64,000 nucleotides of DNA from Hetaerina americana (GCA_022747635.1 JAKTNV010000005.1:50237013-50301012); one strand, 5' to 3'. Shown: positions 47,601 to 60,496, counted from the stretch's first letter. Numbers and translations: made by a program. The notes: a model not told the origin generated them from the letters alone.

Positions 47601-50600
47601 GCAAGGGGAGGTGGAATAGGCAGAAGGCGAAGCAGGAGAGGAAGAGGTGGGGGAGAAGTGGGTGGTGGAGGAGCTGGAAGAGAAGTTTTGAGCGATGGAA
47701 GGGGGTGGTAGGAGAAGAGTAATGATATGGGGCGAGACGGAAAAGAGGTGGAGAGGAAGGAAGAGAGGAAGGAAATGTTGGGATTTGGGGGAGTGAAGGT
47801 GGAGGGGACTGGCAGAATTTAGACACCGCTTATGGTGTAGGGCTTATTGTGCATCCTTTCTTTAAACTGCACCTCCGAATTTGGGCAAAGGGGTAGGAGG
47901 GGCCACGAGTAGAAATTATGCGTTCTTCACGCGCTGAACGTTATAATTTTATTCCCGCTATTGGCCATAGGCTCGTAAATCGTATTTGGTCTAGATTTTC
48001 CGCGGGTATAAAAATGTTCATTGGTGGATGCAATGATTAGCACCTTATTCTCAACTCCTGCTTCTCCGATGTGCTCAACGAATCCGTCTCAATGTGATTT
48101 ACATAGTTTAACTCCGATTACTAAGATTAAAATTGAAAAAACACTATCGGGGAAAAAGCAACACATGAAATGGTACATTTCGAATTTAGTTCTCATTGAT
48201 TTATTAGGAAAATTTGATAATTTATTAAATATTTGGAATTCCGCTCGCTGGTCTTTATATTTGGGATTATCTTTCTGATGAAGTGTTGATTTTTCTAGTC
48301 CAATGAAAAGAAATTTTCGCGAGGAAAAAGTAATAAGAGCATAGAGAATGTCCCGTATCCATTTCGCGGACTTGAAAATGGGATTTATAGAACTTAATGT
48401 CAGTTTCAACTTCCTGATGATATCATCGAGTGTAATGCCTAACTTAGGAAGTCTAAAGGCAGCCGTCTAGTGGAAATTATCGATGGTGAAAGTAGGAAAA
48501 TAAGGATTTAAAAAGACTTGATTCTATCCAGTCTGGACGAATCAGGACTTCTGTATGGAATTTTATCGGTTGAATTGTCTGGGTGTAAGTACTAGGGAAG
48601 ATGCAGCATGGAGTCAATAGGAAACCTTATGTGGCTGTTAAGAGCTTTATTAAATTATTGAGGAACCGCGTGATCACTGATGGCTCAAATTTCTAGAGCA
48701 ATTACTTTTTGCGTTTATTGTTGAATTTGGTAGTTTTCTAACCAGTTTTCCTTCAGTAAATGTGTTAATTTCGAGTTCTTTTATTTTTGAGGAGTTAAAA
48801 ACAATCTTCTTCCTGGGAGTTGAGGAACTTTACCCGACGGTGCCTTTGAACGCAATAAATAGAACAATTCCACCTTGATATCATTCGAAGTTGTAGCGTT
48901 CAATGTTTTGTCATTCGCTGCCATTATATTTTTTCAGAGTATTTCCCTCAAACCCGATTTCCAACGAAAGTATCGGTCTTTTAATACTTGCGGGTTCGTC
49001 ATTTTCATTTCTCCGACGTCGTTCTGGACCGTTTTTATCGGCGAAACCGGAAAGCATTGCATTTATCAGTCCATAGAATGCGATGTTCAAAACACGAGAG
49101 GGAAAGAAGAAAATAAGAAGATAGCGAACGGTAGGGCCGTGGTGGTCGAAGGTGGAAGAAATTTAAGACGAGGAACGGAACCGCATTGTTGTATTCTCAT
49201 TAGGTCCAAACGGGTAGGGGAGAGAAAGAAGAGACTTCTTCCTTGTTTTTTGCTCATGTTTGGTCGGGCGGCAGTCCCAACTCCTTCCCTTGTGCGTCAT
49301 CCGCGAATGGACTGCGGAAATAATCGGGCAGAAAGATCGCGAAAAAAAAGTAGTTAGTAGTAGCTAAGCCGAAAGGGGTAAAATGGGAGGTAGGAGTTGC
49401 GATTTTTGCAAGGCAAAAGGTATTATTTTCAATCATAATTCTTACCTTCTATTATTTTATTTTACTCTCTAATATTTCTAAGGCATTCATAGTAATCAAT
49501 ATACAATGCTCAGACTAGGCAAGGAAAGAAATTTCAAATGAAATATTAGTACGTCTGTAGTCACAATTGAGCTCGCTTTCTTTGTACAAGGACTAAGAAC
49601 TGGCCTCGAATATCATTATTTGGAAATGGTAGTTAACAATTAAATACTTTCCTTCCCGGAAACGTACTTTCGAATGATTATGAATAAGCCAAAGTTTCTT
49701 TGAGACACTCTCAGAAAATCATTTGGGGTGATGCTTTCTTTCAAACTCATGTTCATTATATAAAACAAGTACGTTCTTTACCGTCTCCTATGAAATTTTA
49801 TATTCATTTAATTTCTATATTGCGTTTCAGATCTAAATTAGTGCAGTGAGACAAATGGTGACCTTCGTGATTCCGAGGAGTACTCCAAACAGAGGATAGG
49901 CTTTAATCCCAGGTTGCGGCCGCATTGCCTTCCCCTAGCTCTCACTTAATTGTCCAATTAATTTCTCTGCCACGCAGCGCCACCGCAATTATAAGAAAAA
50001 CAATGATTAAAGTCATACAAAGGTCCCATAGCAATCCTTTAGAGCTATTTCGTTTTATGTCTTAAATAAGGCAAAAATTCGGGAAAAAGCTTTTATTAGT
50101 ACAAACAGCTAGACTATGGCCAAAATCCTGCTTGGAGTGGCATAAAGCTGGAAAAGTCTTAGCTTCTTTGGCTTTTAATTTGAGGAGAACGAAGATCAGT
50201 TGACGCATAAAGCTGTTTGAATTATTGCAAAGAAGAATATCTACCGATGGATATAGCTTTACCTGAGAACGAAGGAACTGATGTGCTTGTGAAAAATGCA
50301 AGATCATTATGGGTGGCGGCAATTTGTTTTACCTGTTGCTGATGTCTTTTCCAGTACTGATAGCAATACATTTCCTAAAAAGATTTTGACTTACAATAAT
50401 TTCTGTATTGTATCTCTGAAACTTATCGTGAAGCATAGATTTATTTTTCACGAGGACAATATTGGAATTCGTTTTTGTGTGTTTTTTTTAAATTATTTAC
50501 ATTATAATTTTCGCATTTTCCTTGTACGCGAATCCACTTTAAAGCAACTTAATGGAACGCATCCCAATACATGGAATTTCCAGCCATAAAAGAATAGTCC

Positions 50601-51738
50601 ATCGCTGAATGAAAAATAAAATGATGTAAAGCAAAAGGGAGACCGTGGGAAAAATAATTCGGTCTGCTTTCAGGAATTTGAGAGGACATATAAACTTCAT
50701 CTTGATGAGAAGCGCAGTCATTGGATATCATGGTTACCAATGGTAAGCACATTATTATGTTTTATGGCATTGCGATATAAGGAACACGAATAAAGGTTGT
50801 CTTTTAACTATCTACTTGAAAAAAAACGTTTCCACAGGATTTTATTTGCCCCATAAAATGTCTAAGATGTGAATTTTTGCCGTGGAGGGACAAGATATCT
50901 CTCAAATAAAGTGAATGGTTATAGATTTCGATTCGCTGCTGTGTTGCGCCACCCTTATATTCCCTTCCTAACTCCACTTCGTGTTCTAGTATCTACTGAC
51001 ATGCTAAACACATGAAAACTGACTAACAGCATAAAAATATCAGCCGAGGGATAGGGTGATTGTAAAGCAAATGATCGTAGGCAGTTAAGTGTTTTCTGGT
51101 GTAATTTGAGTACCGTGAAATGCAGTTCCAATCATCCGTGATTTCTGTATGGCTAATTGGAGCATTAGAAATATGGAAGCCATAGGGAGTGGGAGTTTCT
51201 GCATTTTGTTTTGCGACATAGAGCCCACCTATTACAAATCTCTACGCTTTGAGTTCCTTAGGACTCCAATCTCCATTATATTGATGAAGGATATAAGAAG
51301 TAGAGTGGCCTTTAAGCATATTTAGTGTCGACATAGGCTCCACTAGTTCTTCGCAATTAGCGAATTGCGTAACGGCTCTTCATAATAGAAAAAAATAGAA
51401 AGTTGAGACTTTTACTAATGATAATGTTGAATGAAAGAGAGTGGAAGGGATAGGCATCTATAGGGAAACGATTCCAAGTTTTCAATGATTGTGTTCAAGG
51501 ATGAATGGTATTCTGCATTCAATTATACTTCTAAAAAGGATGGCTCAAGGGTGCTAAAATAACCTGATAAAACGAAATTATTTTTCCTTATGTCCAAGTG
51601 ACCTTTGGTGACAATGAAACTCAAAAAAGGTCACGAGTGCATCGGGAATGAGAAAAAATTTATCGAACAGTAAAAATTCAATGTGTTTAATGATCCGATT
51701 CCAAGTCACTTTATAAGTTTAACTTCATTAAAAACTTG
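47601..51738. other. Unassigned sequence
   Basis: Purine-rich on the plus strand at 47600-47820. A 160-codon plus frame at 48875-49357 is unrecognised, lysine- and arginine-rich in its second half. The rest is AT-rich without repeats I could identify. Confidence 0.45.
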
Positions 51739-51836
51739 AAGAATTCTGCATTCTCGGGTTTCACCGCGTCGTTGTTTGATTCTGACAACAGTTTCGCCGA
51801 AGTTGCATTCGGCGTCTTCAGGTCATTAAAAACTTG
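51725..51836 (-). mobile_element. 84-bp insertion with 14-bp target duplication and hammerhead-like core
   Basis: TCATTAAAAACTTG occurs at 51725-51738 and 51823-51836, bracketing 84 bases. On the minus strand the insert starts CCTGAAGAC, then a perfect 6-bp stem GCCGAA/TTCGGC with loop TGCAAC, then GAAAC, TGTT and GTC, then a unique tail ending GCAGAATTCTT. CTGAAGA, helix II, GAAA, a C-G pair closing a 4-base loop, then UC is the layout of the minimal hammerhead of Penelope-like elements. One extra C separates CTGAAGA from the stem. No helix I is seen, so cleavage is unproven. Confidence 0.7.
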
Positions 51837-53250
51837 TTTAAGAAGATCATGTCGCTTATGTTATCCACCGCCGCATTGTTATACAGAGCATTTTCAGTTC
51901 TGTTTTTCAAACTGAAGTTTAACTACTCCATCAACTTCTATGAACTTTTTACAAATGAAAAAATTCGTACCATTAAAACTGATTACATATTCTTGAGGTT
52001 GAATTGTTAGATTTAATCGGCATTGGATTTGTCGGCGAGTATTTAGTGATCACCCGCGTACCCTTCCGTAATTCTTGGATGAAAATTGTGACTCCTCGGT
52101 ATTCCATGTGTTACTTGAGAGGAAAAAATGTAAAAGTTTCATGAAAACATAAAGTAGTGGATAGAATAGTAGTAGATAAAGGAGTAGTTAACTATTCGGC
52201 AGCCAGAGTTGTGGCTATTGGCGATTGGGAAGAAAGATCCAAGTGGAAGGCCTTTGGAAGCTAAAGGAAGTGTAAAAGGCACTCGTAAATGTCAGTTCCT
52301 AATGATATTCACCGTACTATGAAGGAAAGATTGTTGAATGCGAAATATGAAATGGAATTTCGATTTGAATTTGGATCACGCGAAAGACGAGGCCGAAATT
52401 GGTATCTTCGACTATTTGGGAAAGTCTTGAGAGGGCGATTCGCTTTTCCTTTCTTGCATAGTTTATAATTTCACGTCGTCCCTTTTCCTTTCTAGGAAAT
52501 GCGTGTCTTGTTGAAAAAAAATATGCCATCGTCTCTTGTGGAAATGCGGAATTTCTTTGGACAAGTAACGGTTGAAGACATAATTAATACCGTCACCGGC
52601 TATCACGAATATAGTGGACGGGTAAATACTTAATGTATGGTTATGTCTTTCCAATTCCTTGCATTTGTCGGCACTTCACTTTAGTAAAAAAGTGTTCAGT
52701 ACTTTATTTTTATCACCTCTTTGACAAAAATAAATATTACCAAAGGATATATATTCTAGGGAACATAATCAAAAAAATATGACAAATTTGGTCTTAGATA
52801 CTGGAACTGTGTTCTTCCAAATGCACCCTCCGCTTCAATGTCACCATGGACCATCGAGGAAAAGACCCGTCCATTAAATGTTTTCTCAAGATTCACTGTT
52901 CAGAAAATATATTTGCAGATACTTTCAGCGCAGCGCTTTATGATTATCAATCTTGAAAGATTTACAATCCAAATTCACAATGGTAGAATCACTGTCGCCA
53001 ATTTTTTCGAGCATCTCCTACGGCCTGAATTGAATGGTCCCTGTGTCCATTCCGCGGTCAAATAAGAATGGCAGAAAAATTAATGAGGAATGGTGGGATT
53101 CTGTTTTGTTTATCAGCGTGGGAGATTCCTACCAAAATTTTGTGTCTAAATATGGCTTAGCTTTCTACGTTTTCGCTCGCTGCCTTTCTGTTTCTGAATG
53201 CAGGAAATGAAGACGAAAAACGAACTTATGACGGGCGGAGTTGAATTTTG
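51837..53250. other. Unassigned sequence
   Basis: No gene or repeat was recognised. Confidence 0.5.
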
Positions 53251-53491
53251 ATGGCGGCGGGACGGAAAAGAAACGATTCCATGCGTGATAGGGAAAGTTC
53301 AAGAGTAATTGGCCGTTGTTCCTCTTGGCTTGAAAACCCCTCAGCTTCGCAACAATTAGCATATCATTTACTTGCAGCCAGCGGTCGGATCGGCAGGAAA
53401 GAAAAGAAACGTGAAACGTCCGGTCCGATACAGCGTCACGTACATGAGCACGCTCGGACGCCAACAGAGCTTCCAGCCGTCTTTAACGAGT
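53251..53491 (+). other. Candidate first coding exon (speculative)
   Basis: ATG at 53251 opens 81 codons (start MAAGRKRNDSMRDRESS, end PTELPAVFNE), and the end coincides with AACGA|GTAAGTC, a good splice donor (GT near 53490). The translation is charged and lacks low complexity. The ATG context is weak (T at -3) and the antisense strand is also open. No family was recognised. Confidence 0.18.
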
Positions 53492-53740
53492 AAGTCATCG
53501 TCCCCGAGAGATGCAGAGATGAATGCCCTTGAGTGAGGATCCCTTTCCTAATTATGATGCCTTGTGATGAATCGAGTGCGGGCTCATACGCAGTTGAATC
53601 ATTTGGCATATTCATTTTAACATTGGTGAATATTTAATATTAAATGAACATTTTAATAGATTTATTTCTCTATTGGAAATTGAAAATTTTCAACATCTTG
53701 AAAGGAAAAAACTAGGCAAATTATGCCATGTGACGCATTC
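53492..53740. other. Unassigned sequence
   Basis: AT-rich, leading into the interrupted TA region. Confidence 0.5.
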
Positions 53741-53974
53741 TGAGTTTACATATATGCGTGTGTGTGTATATATATAGATGGTCAATCATAAGCTTGGCGA
53801 TGGCATATAAACTTAAAAATATAAAGAGACACTCACAGTAATGGCATTTGAATATTTCGGTGGCACAACCACCTTTCACGACGGAAATAAATGCAAAATG
53901 TATATGTGTGCGTGTGTGTATATATATAGATATAAATAAATATGTATATATAGATATATGTATATATACATATA
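53741..53974 (-). repeat. TA-rich region with GGTGG/CCACC stem-loop repeat
   Basis: Interrupted TATATA runs flank a repeat at about 53800-53890. On the minus strand it reads TCGTGAAAGGTGG, TTGTG, CCACCGAAATATTC, then a TGTGAGTGTCTC, TTTATATTTTTAAG block. The stem and the TGTGAGTGTC block match the repeats at 14823 and 21159. The TA run at the right end contains the mariner target. Confidence 0.5.
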
Positions 53975-55299
53975 CTACCTTGATCAAAAATTTCCCGGAA
54001 TTTATTCAGAAAATTAAAAATACAAGTTTATTCATCTAAATCTATATTGTCCCCTTCAAAGTAATCCCCATCGACTGCAACACACTTATGCCAGCGCTTG
54101 ATCCAATCCTCGAAACATTTTTTATATTCGGTTTTCGGTATGTCCATCAGTGCTTCCTGCGATTTTTCCATTACTTCCTCTCGGCTGCTAAAACGCGTTC
54201 CCCGTAATGGTTTTTTAACTCGATTGAACAGAAAGAAGTCACAGGGAGCCAAATCAGGTGAATTCGGTGGCTGTTGGATGGTATTTGTTGCATTTTTCGT
54301 CAAAAAATTACGAATAATGATAGCACTGTGCGACGGTGCGTTATCATTGGTGCAAAATCCACGAGTTTTCTGCCCACATTTCTGGTCTCTTTCGGCGAAT
54401 TGCTTCACGCAAACGTCTCATAACGCCCAAATAATACTCTTTGTTTACTGTCTGGCCTTCTGGCAAAAATTCATGATGCACTACACCGTTGGTTGTAATC
54501 CATGAAAACCGTCAGCATTGCCTTCTTTTTTGACTGAAAACGACGTGGTTTTTTTGGTCTCGGCTCATTTGGTGAACGCCATTCACTTGCCTGATGTCTG
54601 GATTGCGTGTCGTACTCATAAACCCACGTCTCGTCTCCAGTAATGATCCTTTTGATGAATGTGGGATCGGATTCAGCCTCGCAAATCATGTCTTTTGCGA
54701 CGTCAACACGGTCTCTTTTTTGCATGAAATTGAGGTCTTTTGGCATGCTACACGACGGAAACCCAAATCATTAACCACAATGTCTTGGGCGGATCCATAG
54801 GCAATGTTCAAGTCCTCCGCTATTTCTCTGATGGTTAATTTGCGGTTATTGACCAACATTTCTTTTACTTTATCAATTTTTTCACCGACTTTCGATGTCG
54901 ATGGTCTGCCACTGCGTTCATCATCTTCGATTGACTCACGACCACTTCTGAACCGCTCGTGCCACTGGTAAACGACCGTTTTTTTTAGAGAATCGTTGCC
55001 GAAACACTTTTCCAACATTTCCAACGTCCGTGCGCCACTAAATCCGTTTTTTACGCAAAATTTAATACAAGTTCGTTGTTGCAAATTTAAATCCATTTCT
55101 GCAATTGTAAAAAATCGCCAACACACACAGAGATAGATGTACTCTTGGCTACGTAACTTTTGCAAATGTCAAGTTATGACACTAAGATTTAAAGGGAATA
55201 TCAACAACAGATGTACCAATTTAACAAAAAAAACAGAACTCAATTCGGAACGATGGGAGCGCCACACGGTGGTTATTCCGGGAACCTTTTGATCAAGGG
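53975..55299 (-). mobile_element. Mariner element, copy 2 (1325 bp)
   Basis: Left end CTACCTTGATCAAAAATTTC at 53975 after TA. The right end reads GATCAAGGG, lacking two bases (TA) present in copy 1, so the outermost tip is damaged. By eye it differs from copy 1 by about six substitutions and four small indels. Inserted in or next to TA repeats on both sides. Confidence 0.95.
54028..55096 (-). pseudogene. Mariner DD34D transposase, three frame breaks
   Basis: Same protein as copy 1 and the same missing codons before MPKDLNF (near 54747). Two further breaks are private to this copy: a 4-base insertion (GGTT duplicated, about 54491-54494), which ends the frame after MLTVFMDYN, and a 1-base insertion at about 54347, just upstream of the HHDNAPSHS region, so the second catalytic Asp codon survives only out of frame with the first. 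The PDLAPCD motif and C terminus are intact. It is dead as a gene but has the ends needed to be moved in trans. Confidence 0.93.
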
Positions 55300-55379
55300 T
55301 ATATATATACATATATGTATAAATATATATATATATATACATATATGTATATATATATACATATATGTATATATATACA

Positions 55380-55449
<70 letters not shown>
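55300..55449. repeat. (TA)n and TATACATATATGTA array
   Basis: Imperfect palindromic ATACATATATGTAT units to about 55385, then about 30 pure TA units. Right flank of mariner copy 2. Confidence 0.9.
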
Positions 55450-55454
<5 letters not shown>

Positions 55455-57916
55455 TGTAATTCGTTTTTGTGAATGTAGTAAGGTTTAATAAGTCTTCTAA
55501 GACTTAATCTGTAATTGCAATTCGCACAGTATCTCTTAAAAGAGGAAACCCTTACATCATTATTAAGCATTATGATGGCCTGAGGACGTGATGGTATGAA
55601 TTTCCAAAATCAAGGATACCCTTAGGACCTAGGATCATCCTTATCATTGAGAAGGTATGTTTTTTCAATGGGATTTTCCGATACTAAAAAACCTTTTTGT
55701 TTTGTTTTTGTAGTTCACGAGACAGTTGCCCTAGCCATTAGGATTAAGCTGGGAAGAGAATAAATTGTCATTCTCCACAAAAGGCTCATTTCATACTCGG
55801 AATTCTTAAAATGAACAGTGAGCTATTACCTGCATGAACTGTAAAACATACTCATCAAGAACACACGCCAAATCGATCGCAGGAATGAATGCGCGACTGA
55901 AATACGATCGGGATGGATTCGACCGGAAGGAAGGTGGAACTGTTAGGAATGTGGGAGAGGGAGAGAGGTCCCTTCCGAGTTAATTTCTTTTCAGTACTAC
56001 ATCAGTGTCGGGAGCAATTGCGCCTGATAATTGGTCGATTCTTTCTCTACCCATCCCTCTCTCTCTCTCCCGTTGCCCTCTCTCCATCTCTCAACCTCCT
56101 TCCCACTCCATTCCTCCTCTTTTCTATACCCCTCGCTATTCCTAAAGAACTTCCAACAATGGATCCAAAAGGCAGAGAGACCTTTTCTCATCCTCGTTAA
56201 AGGGAACCCACGTCTCGAGAATCCGATGAGGAAGCAGAGAACGGTGGAGGTGTGTGATTTCTTTTATTTCGGGTTCAGGGATATTAGAGTGGAGTTTACG
56301 GTGCTAGAGCGGGCATGAGAGAAAGGTGAATCCGGAGGAGAGGGAGGCTCTCCATTACTTGGCGCCGCAAAAAAAAAGACAGAACAGGGAGTAATTGGCT
56401 CGACAAGATTTTCCGCATTCTCCGGGGAGACGAAGGATTCCTCTGCTCCAAAATCTTTCCCCCAGATGTGCGGGTACTTGCTGTGTGGACAAATTTCATC
56501 GTTGGTGTACAGATCTGGAATTTTCAGCTGAGACAATGATCGCTAACTTCGAATGGAACCTAGTTGGGTCTCTTTGTTTCTATGTATGATTCCGGAAAAA
56601 AGATATTATGGTGTGGGAACGTGCATCAAGATTTTCTTAACCTGAACGTGTGTCGAACAAATTATTCAGTTAAATCATCGGTACACTACCATAATAGTCG
56701 ATTGCTAGCATAATGACCGCAAAATTTGTACCCAAGTAAATTGGGATAGAGTTTACTGTAATTCAATGTCCCTTTTCAAATTAGACTCATCGTTCAAATG
56801 TATACTCCCGAAATGATCAATTTCGGTCACAAAGAAGTTAGAGGGAAAGTAAAAAATTACTTAAACGATGTGAAAACTTTCTCCATGGAACGGTAAGTTT
56901 AGTGTGGTTACCATAGCTGCTCGTGGATTGTAAAAAATAGAAATCAAACATTTTTCCATGCACGTGGGTATGCTCCCGTGTGTGTTTGGAGAAAACGCCA
57001 AGCATGGACACACTATGTATTACTTGGAGAAAAATTCTTAAAACTGAGTAAAAGCTGAGCAAGGTATGTACAAACCGTGCGTCTTCATGGTCTCACATTT
57101 TTGCCTCGAAAACTTAACACTACTCTCGAAATTCATTTTTTTTATAAATGGAAAAATAAACTTTCAATTATTTTAGCGATTTTATTTTATGCGAGCACGA
57201 TATAACTCATTCCTTTCGAGAGGATTTGGAAGGGGTAAGAATGTTCACCCTAAAAAAAACCAAACCCAACCTTCTGTTTGGCTTGAAATTTTTTTGTTAA
57301 CATTCATGGTCGTGGCTTTAAATTGCACCAGCTCTAACCATCCATTTATATGAATAAAGAGATTAGCTCCTAAAACCGCATATAAAGAATAGAAACATTT
57401 TATCTTAAAATAAGATGCATATTTTCATCATTCTGCCAATGTATTTCAAAATTCTAGGGCCGGAGGCTCGTGTTCTGTCAGGTAAGTTGTAGGCATTCAA
57501 AAGGATTATCTTTATCAAAACATGATCATTGATTTCTATCTTTTGGTCGCCGAAATTCTATTCTCCCATTGTTATAAGACCGAAGGAGAAACAAGGTCAC
57601 GTCAGTTTCGAAGTCACGAAAGACTTGAACTGATTTCGAAGATATGCGGCAATAATGACAATACAATGACATGAACTCCTGTACATGAGATATGAGATTT
57701 AATTCCCTTTGTGACCTTTTAATAGATTTCGCGTGTTTGAAAAAGGTTTACAAGTTGCTTCCATTGCGCCTGTTCTTCTGATTGTTTAACGTTACGCCGA
57801 AGGTTACAAGTTTGTCCATAGGTGTTTGTTTGACGCAGGTGACTCGCTCGAAGAGCATCTAAGGATTTTTTTTAGAATTATTTCCCCCTGTCACATTGAA
57901 AATTATACATGTATCT
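55450..57916. other. Unassigned sequence
   Basis: Pyrimidine-rich at about 56040-56140 with CTCTCTCTCTCCC. No gene was recognised in the rest. Confidence 0.45.
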
Positions 57917-58227
57917 GTCCAAATAGAGATCGGGATGGTACAGCGGCTTCCCACCGAGAAGGCCCGGGTTCAAATCCTGGAGATAACATATATTTTTCAG
58001 TGGTATCCCGATATCTGCTTGAGTTGCCTTATGAAGAGCACTTTGAGTGAGAACGACGTCTGTCGGATGGGACTTTAAACTACGGATCCCTTGGCGCCTT
58101 TCGACAAGAGAAGGTTAATACCAACACCGGGTTTCTCTTTACCCTTCCTTTCCTATCCACCCCTAAGGGCGCAAATGACCTTATCTGTCGGTCGCCTCCC
58201 ATAAAAACTACTACTATCAGTCCAAAT
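57917..58227 (+). mobile_element. tRNA-headed SINE family B, apparently full length with 8-bp duplication
   Basis: GTCCAAAT at 57917-57924 and 58220-58227 flank a 295-base element. The head has an A box TGGTACAGCGG and a B box GGGTTCAAATCC at tRNA spacing. The body has AGAGCACTTTGAGTGAG, GGGACTTTAAACT, CCTTGGCGCCTTTCG, GCGCAAATGACCTTATCTG and TCGGTCGCCTCCC. The tail is AAAACTACTACTATCA. Pol III transcription and LINE-driven copying are expected from the family type. The partner copy is at 13892-14156 (minus). Confidence 0.88.
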
Positions 58228-60250
58228 TTTCCCCACCGATATTATATCGTTTCGTGCTTGGTTGGTAAAAAAATCGTTTAATCCTGTTGTGTGGACACCA
58301 ATTTATTTCGTTCGAATCACATGGATTCATTCATGTTTACAACCGTGGAGAGGCCACAAACATTTCTGCGCTTACATATTTTTAACTCCGTTATCCATTC
58401 GTCCTCTCGCTCCACGCGCCACACCGATACTTTTATGAATGATCCAGTACGACAATGACTGTGATAAATATTCGCACGGTAGGCTCAAAATTTAAAAAGA
58501 AATAGCATCGATCGTGAGATCTTCAGAAATGATAGCTCTGCAAACTCCCGACGAAAAAATCGCCAAAAATTTCTCGGGACAATGCTTCCATAGTGGTTGG
58601 TAGCGGACAAAATGTTTCTCGCGGGCATTATTTCTGGAACGGTCGGCGAAGAGTTCCCACACGTCCCGCGAGTGGGCACTTTCCGATTCCCTGCAAACCA
58701 CTAAACTGGGACGACGGACCAACCGACCGGCCTGTCGGCCGGCCGGGCATGCAAGGTGATCCTCGGAGACCGAAACTGGGGTGCGATCACCTGTTAAAAA
58801 TGTTACCCCTAACAGCTGGGTATATGGGGGAGGGGGTAACAGGGGCTGGGGAAGTGGGGAGGAGACGGAGCCGCGTGAACTCGGGTCATGACGATATCAC
58901 CTCCTCTGGTCCTCCCATCCACCCACGCCGCCTATCCAGCCGGCCGCGCGCTCTGTTCTTGATATGGCCGGTGAACTGCGCAGGAGGTGGTTGGTTGGGT
59001 GGTTGGGTGGGCGGTGTGGGAGGGAAGAGGAGGAGAGAAGTGAAGTGTGTTACGGGCGAGAGAGAGAAAGGGAGGTGGGGGTGTTTGAAGTGAGTAAGTG
59101 GGGGTGGAGAGAGGTAAAGAAGATAGACTGCCGGACGGGAGACTCAAGTAAGGAGATATGGGAGAAAAGGACGAGAGGGTGGAGTGGGGGGGAACAATTC
59201 GAAAAGGGTTGGTGAGGAGGATGGGATAAAGCTGTGGTCCCTCTCTCCGTGAATGTAAGGACGTGTGGGTGTGTGCGTGAGGGCGGAAGAGGAAGCGAGA
59301 ACGGAGGTGAAGGTGGTAGGGGAGGGCAGATTTGGGAGCGTGCTTAAAGGGTCTCCCTTGCATGCATTAAAAGGGGGGGGAGGTCAAGGGAGTGGGCGGG
59401 TGGAGGCAAAAAACGGGGTGCCGGATGGGTCGGGGGATAGCGGGTGTGGGGAGGGTGGAAGTTGAGTGTGGTGCGCGGAATCATCGAAGGTGTTTCCCTT
59501 TAACGGAGTGGTGCAGGGTCGGCTGCTTGGACGCGATCGAGGCCGCGGACGGGTCGGGAGGAAGGAGAGAGAGAGAGGGGCGAACACGAAGCTGCCCCGT
59601 CGAGCGCTTGCTATTCCCTCTCTATCACTCACTCTCTCGCTCTTATTCCCTCTCTGTTTCGAGTGAAGGGTGTGGGAAATAGGGCTGCGAAGCTATCGCA
59701 CTTGCAGCTTGACTTTTGCGATGGCCGGAGTGGTGACCGTGGGTCATAGGGTGTCATGGGTTGCACTTACTTTTTTGTGCCGTCCTAGAAAATGTTAAAA
59801 CGGTTTATGTCCACTTTAATATAAATAGGTAAGAGTCAAAATGTATGTCTGGTAATTGAACATGCGCATGTATTACATTCATTTCAAATCATAGCGTCCG
59901 TTAAAATTTTTCTTCTTTGAATCCGAAGGAATTTCGTGAATAACATCAATGTGAGTTTTAATTGATTTTATGGGAAAATTAAGTTTTTTTAAATGCAACG
60001 TGATCCATCACTGCCCAGTGAAATCTGAAGCTGTTATAAGTGATTTAAAATAGAACAACCTGGAGCTCCAAAAAAAAAGTCACTTTTTTCTTTATAACCT
60101 ATTGCTCATTGTTAAAAAACTGTAACTGTTGAAGTATAGACTTCCTTCATTGTATTTCAAAGGATTAGGAACACTTTAGCTACATTTCATTATATTCATA
60201 ATTCATTTCAAAGACATTACTTAACCACCGTAAATAAGGTTTAAAATTAG
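58228..60250. other. Unassigned sequence with GC-rich and purine-rich blocks
   Basis: 58640-58790 is GC-rich with a GGCCTGTCGGCCGGCCGGG near-palindrome. From about 58820 to 59460 the plus strand is strongly G- and A-rich, and at 59610-59660 CT-rich. Frames up to 166 codons are open on both strands because of composition. It could be a promoter region, but no exon is recognised. Confidence 0.4.
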
Positions 60251-60446
60251 CCGGGCAACCTCAGCTTCAACCGAGCTGTGTGATTTTTCGAGTACCAGAA
60301 CTTCCTGGGAAACCATACCAGACACAGGGAAAGGACATGGCCCCCCCCTACCCTGATGAGTGAATTTCACACGTCGCTGGGCTTAGTACAGGGTAAACTC
60401 TATTATCACCTAACAAACTGACCTTCGGGTTGATAACTGCGTTTAT

Positions 60447-60448
<2 letters not shown>
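60251..60448 (+). mobile_element. tRNA-headed SINE family A, 5'-truncated with (TA)n tail
   Basis: The copy starts within the body just after the B box (CCGGGCAACC) and matches the family through GGAAACCATACCAGACACAG, CCCCTACCCTGATGAG and GCTTAGTACAGGGT to GCGTTTATGGTATATATA. The tRNA head is missing. It is the opposite strand to the other copies and shows again a TA tail. Confidence 0.85.

Positions 60449-60486
<38 letters not shown>
60449..60486. repeat. (TA)n tail of SINE A
   Basis: About 18 TA units directly after the SINE body, then ACACACACAC. Confidence 0.95.

Positions 60487-60496
<10 letters not shown>

Noticed and set aside
51725..51836. Calling the hammerhead-like insertion an active ribozyme.
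   Set aside because: Helix I is not formed by the flanking bases and an extra C lies before the stem; only a structural resemblance can be supported.
58593..59660. Many overlapping frames up to 166 codons on both strands.
   Set aside because: The block is GC- and purine-rich, which removes stops; no domain, splice pair or conserved motif was seen.
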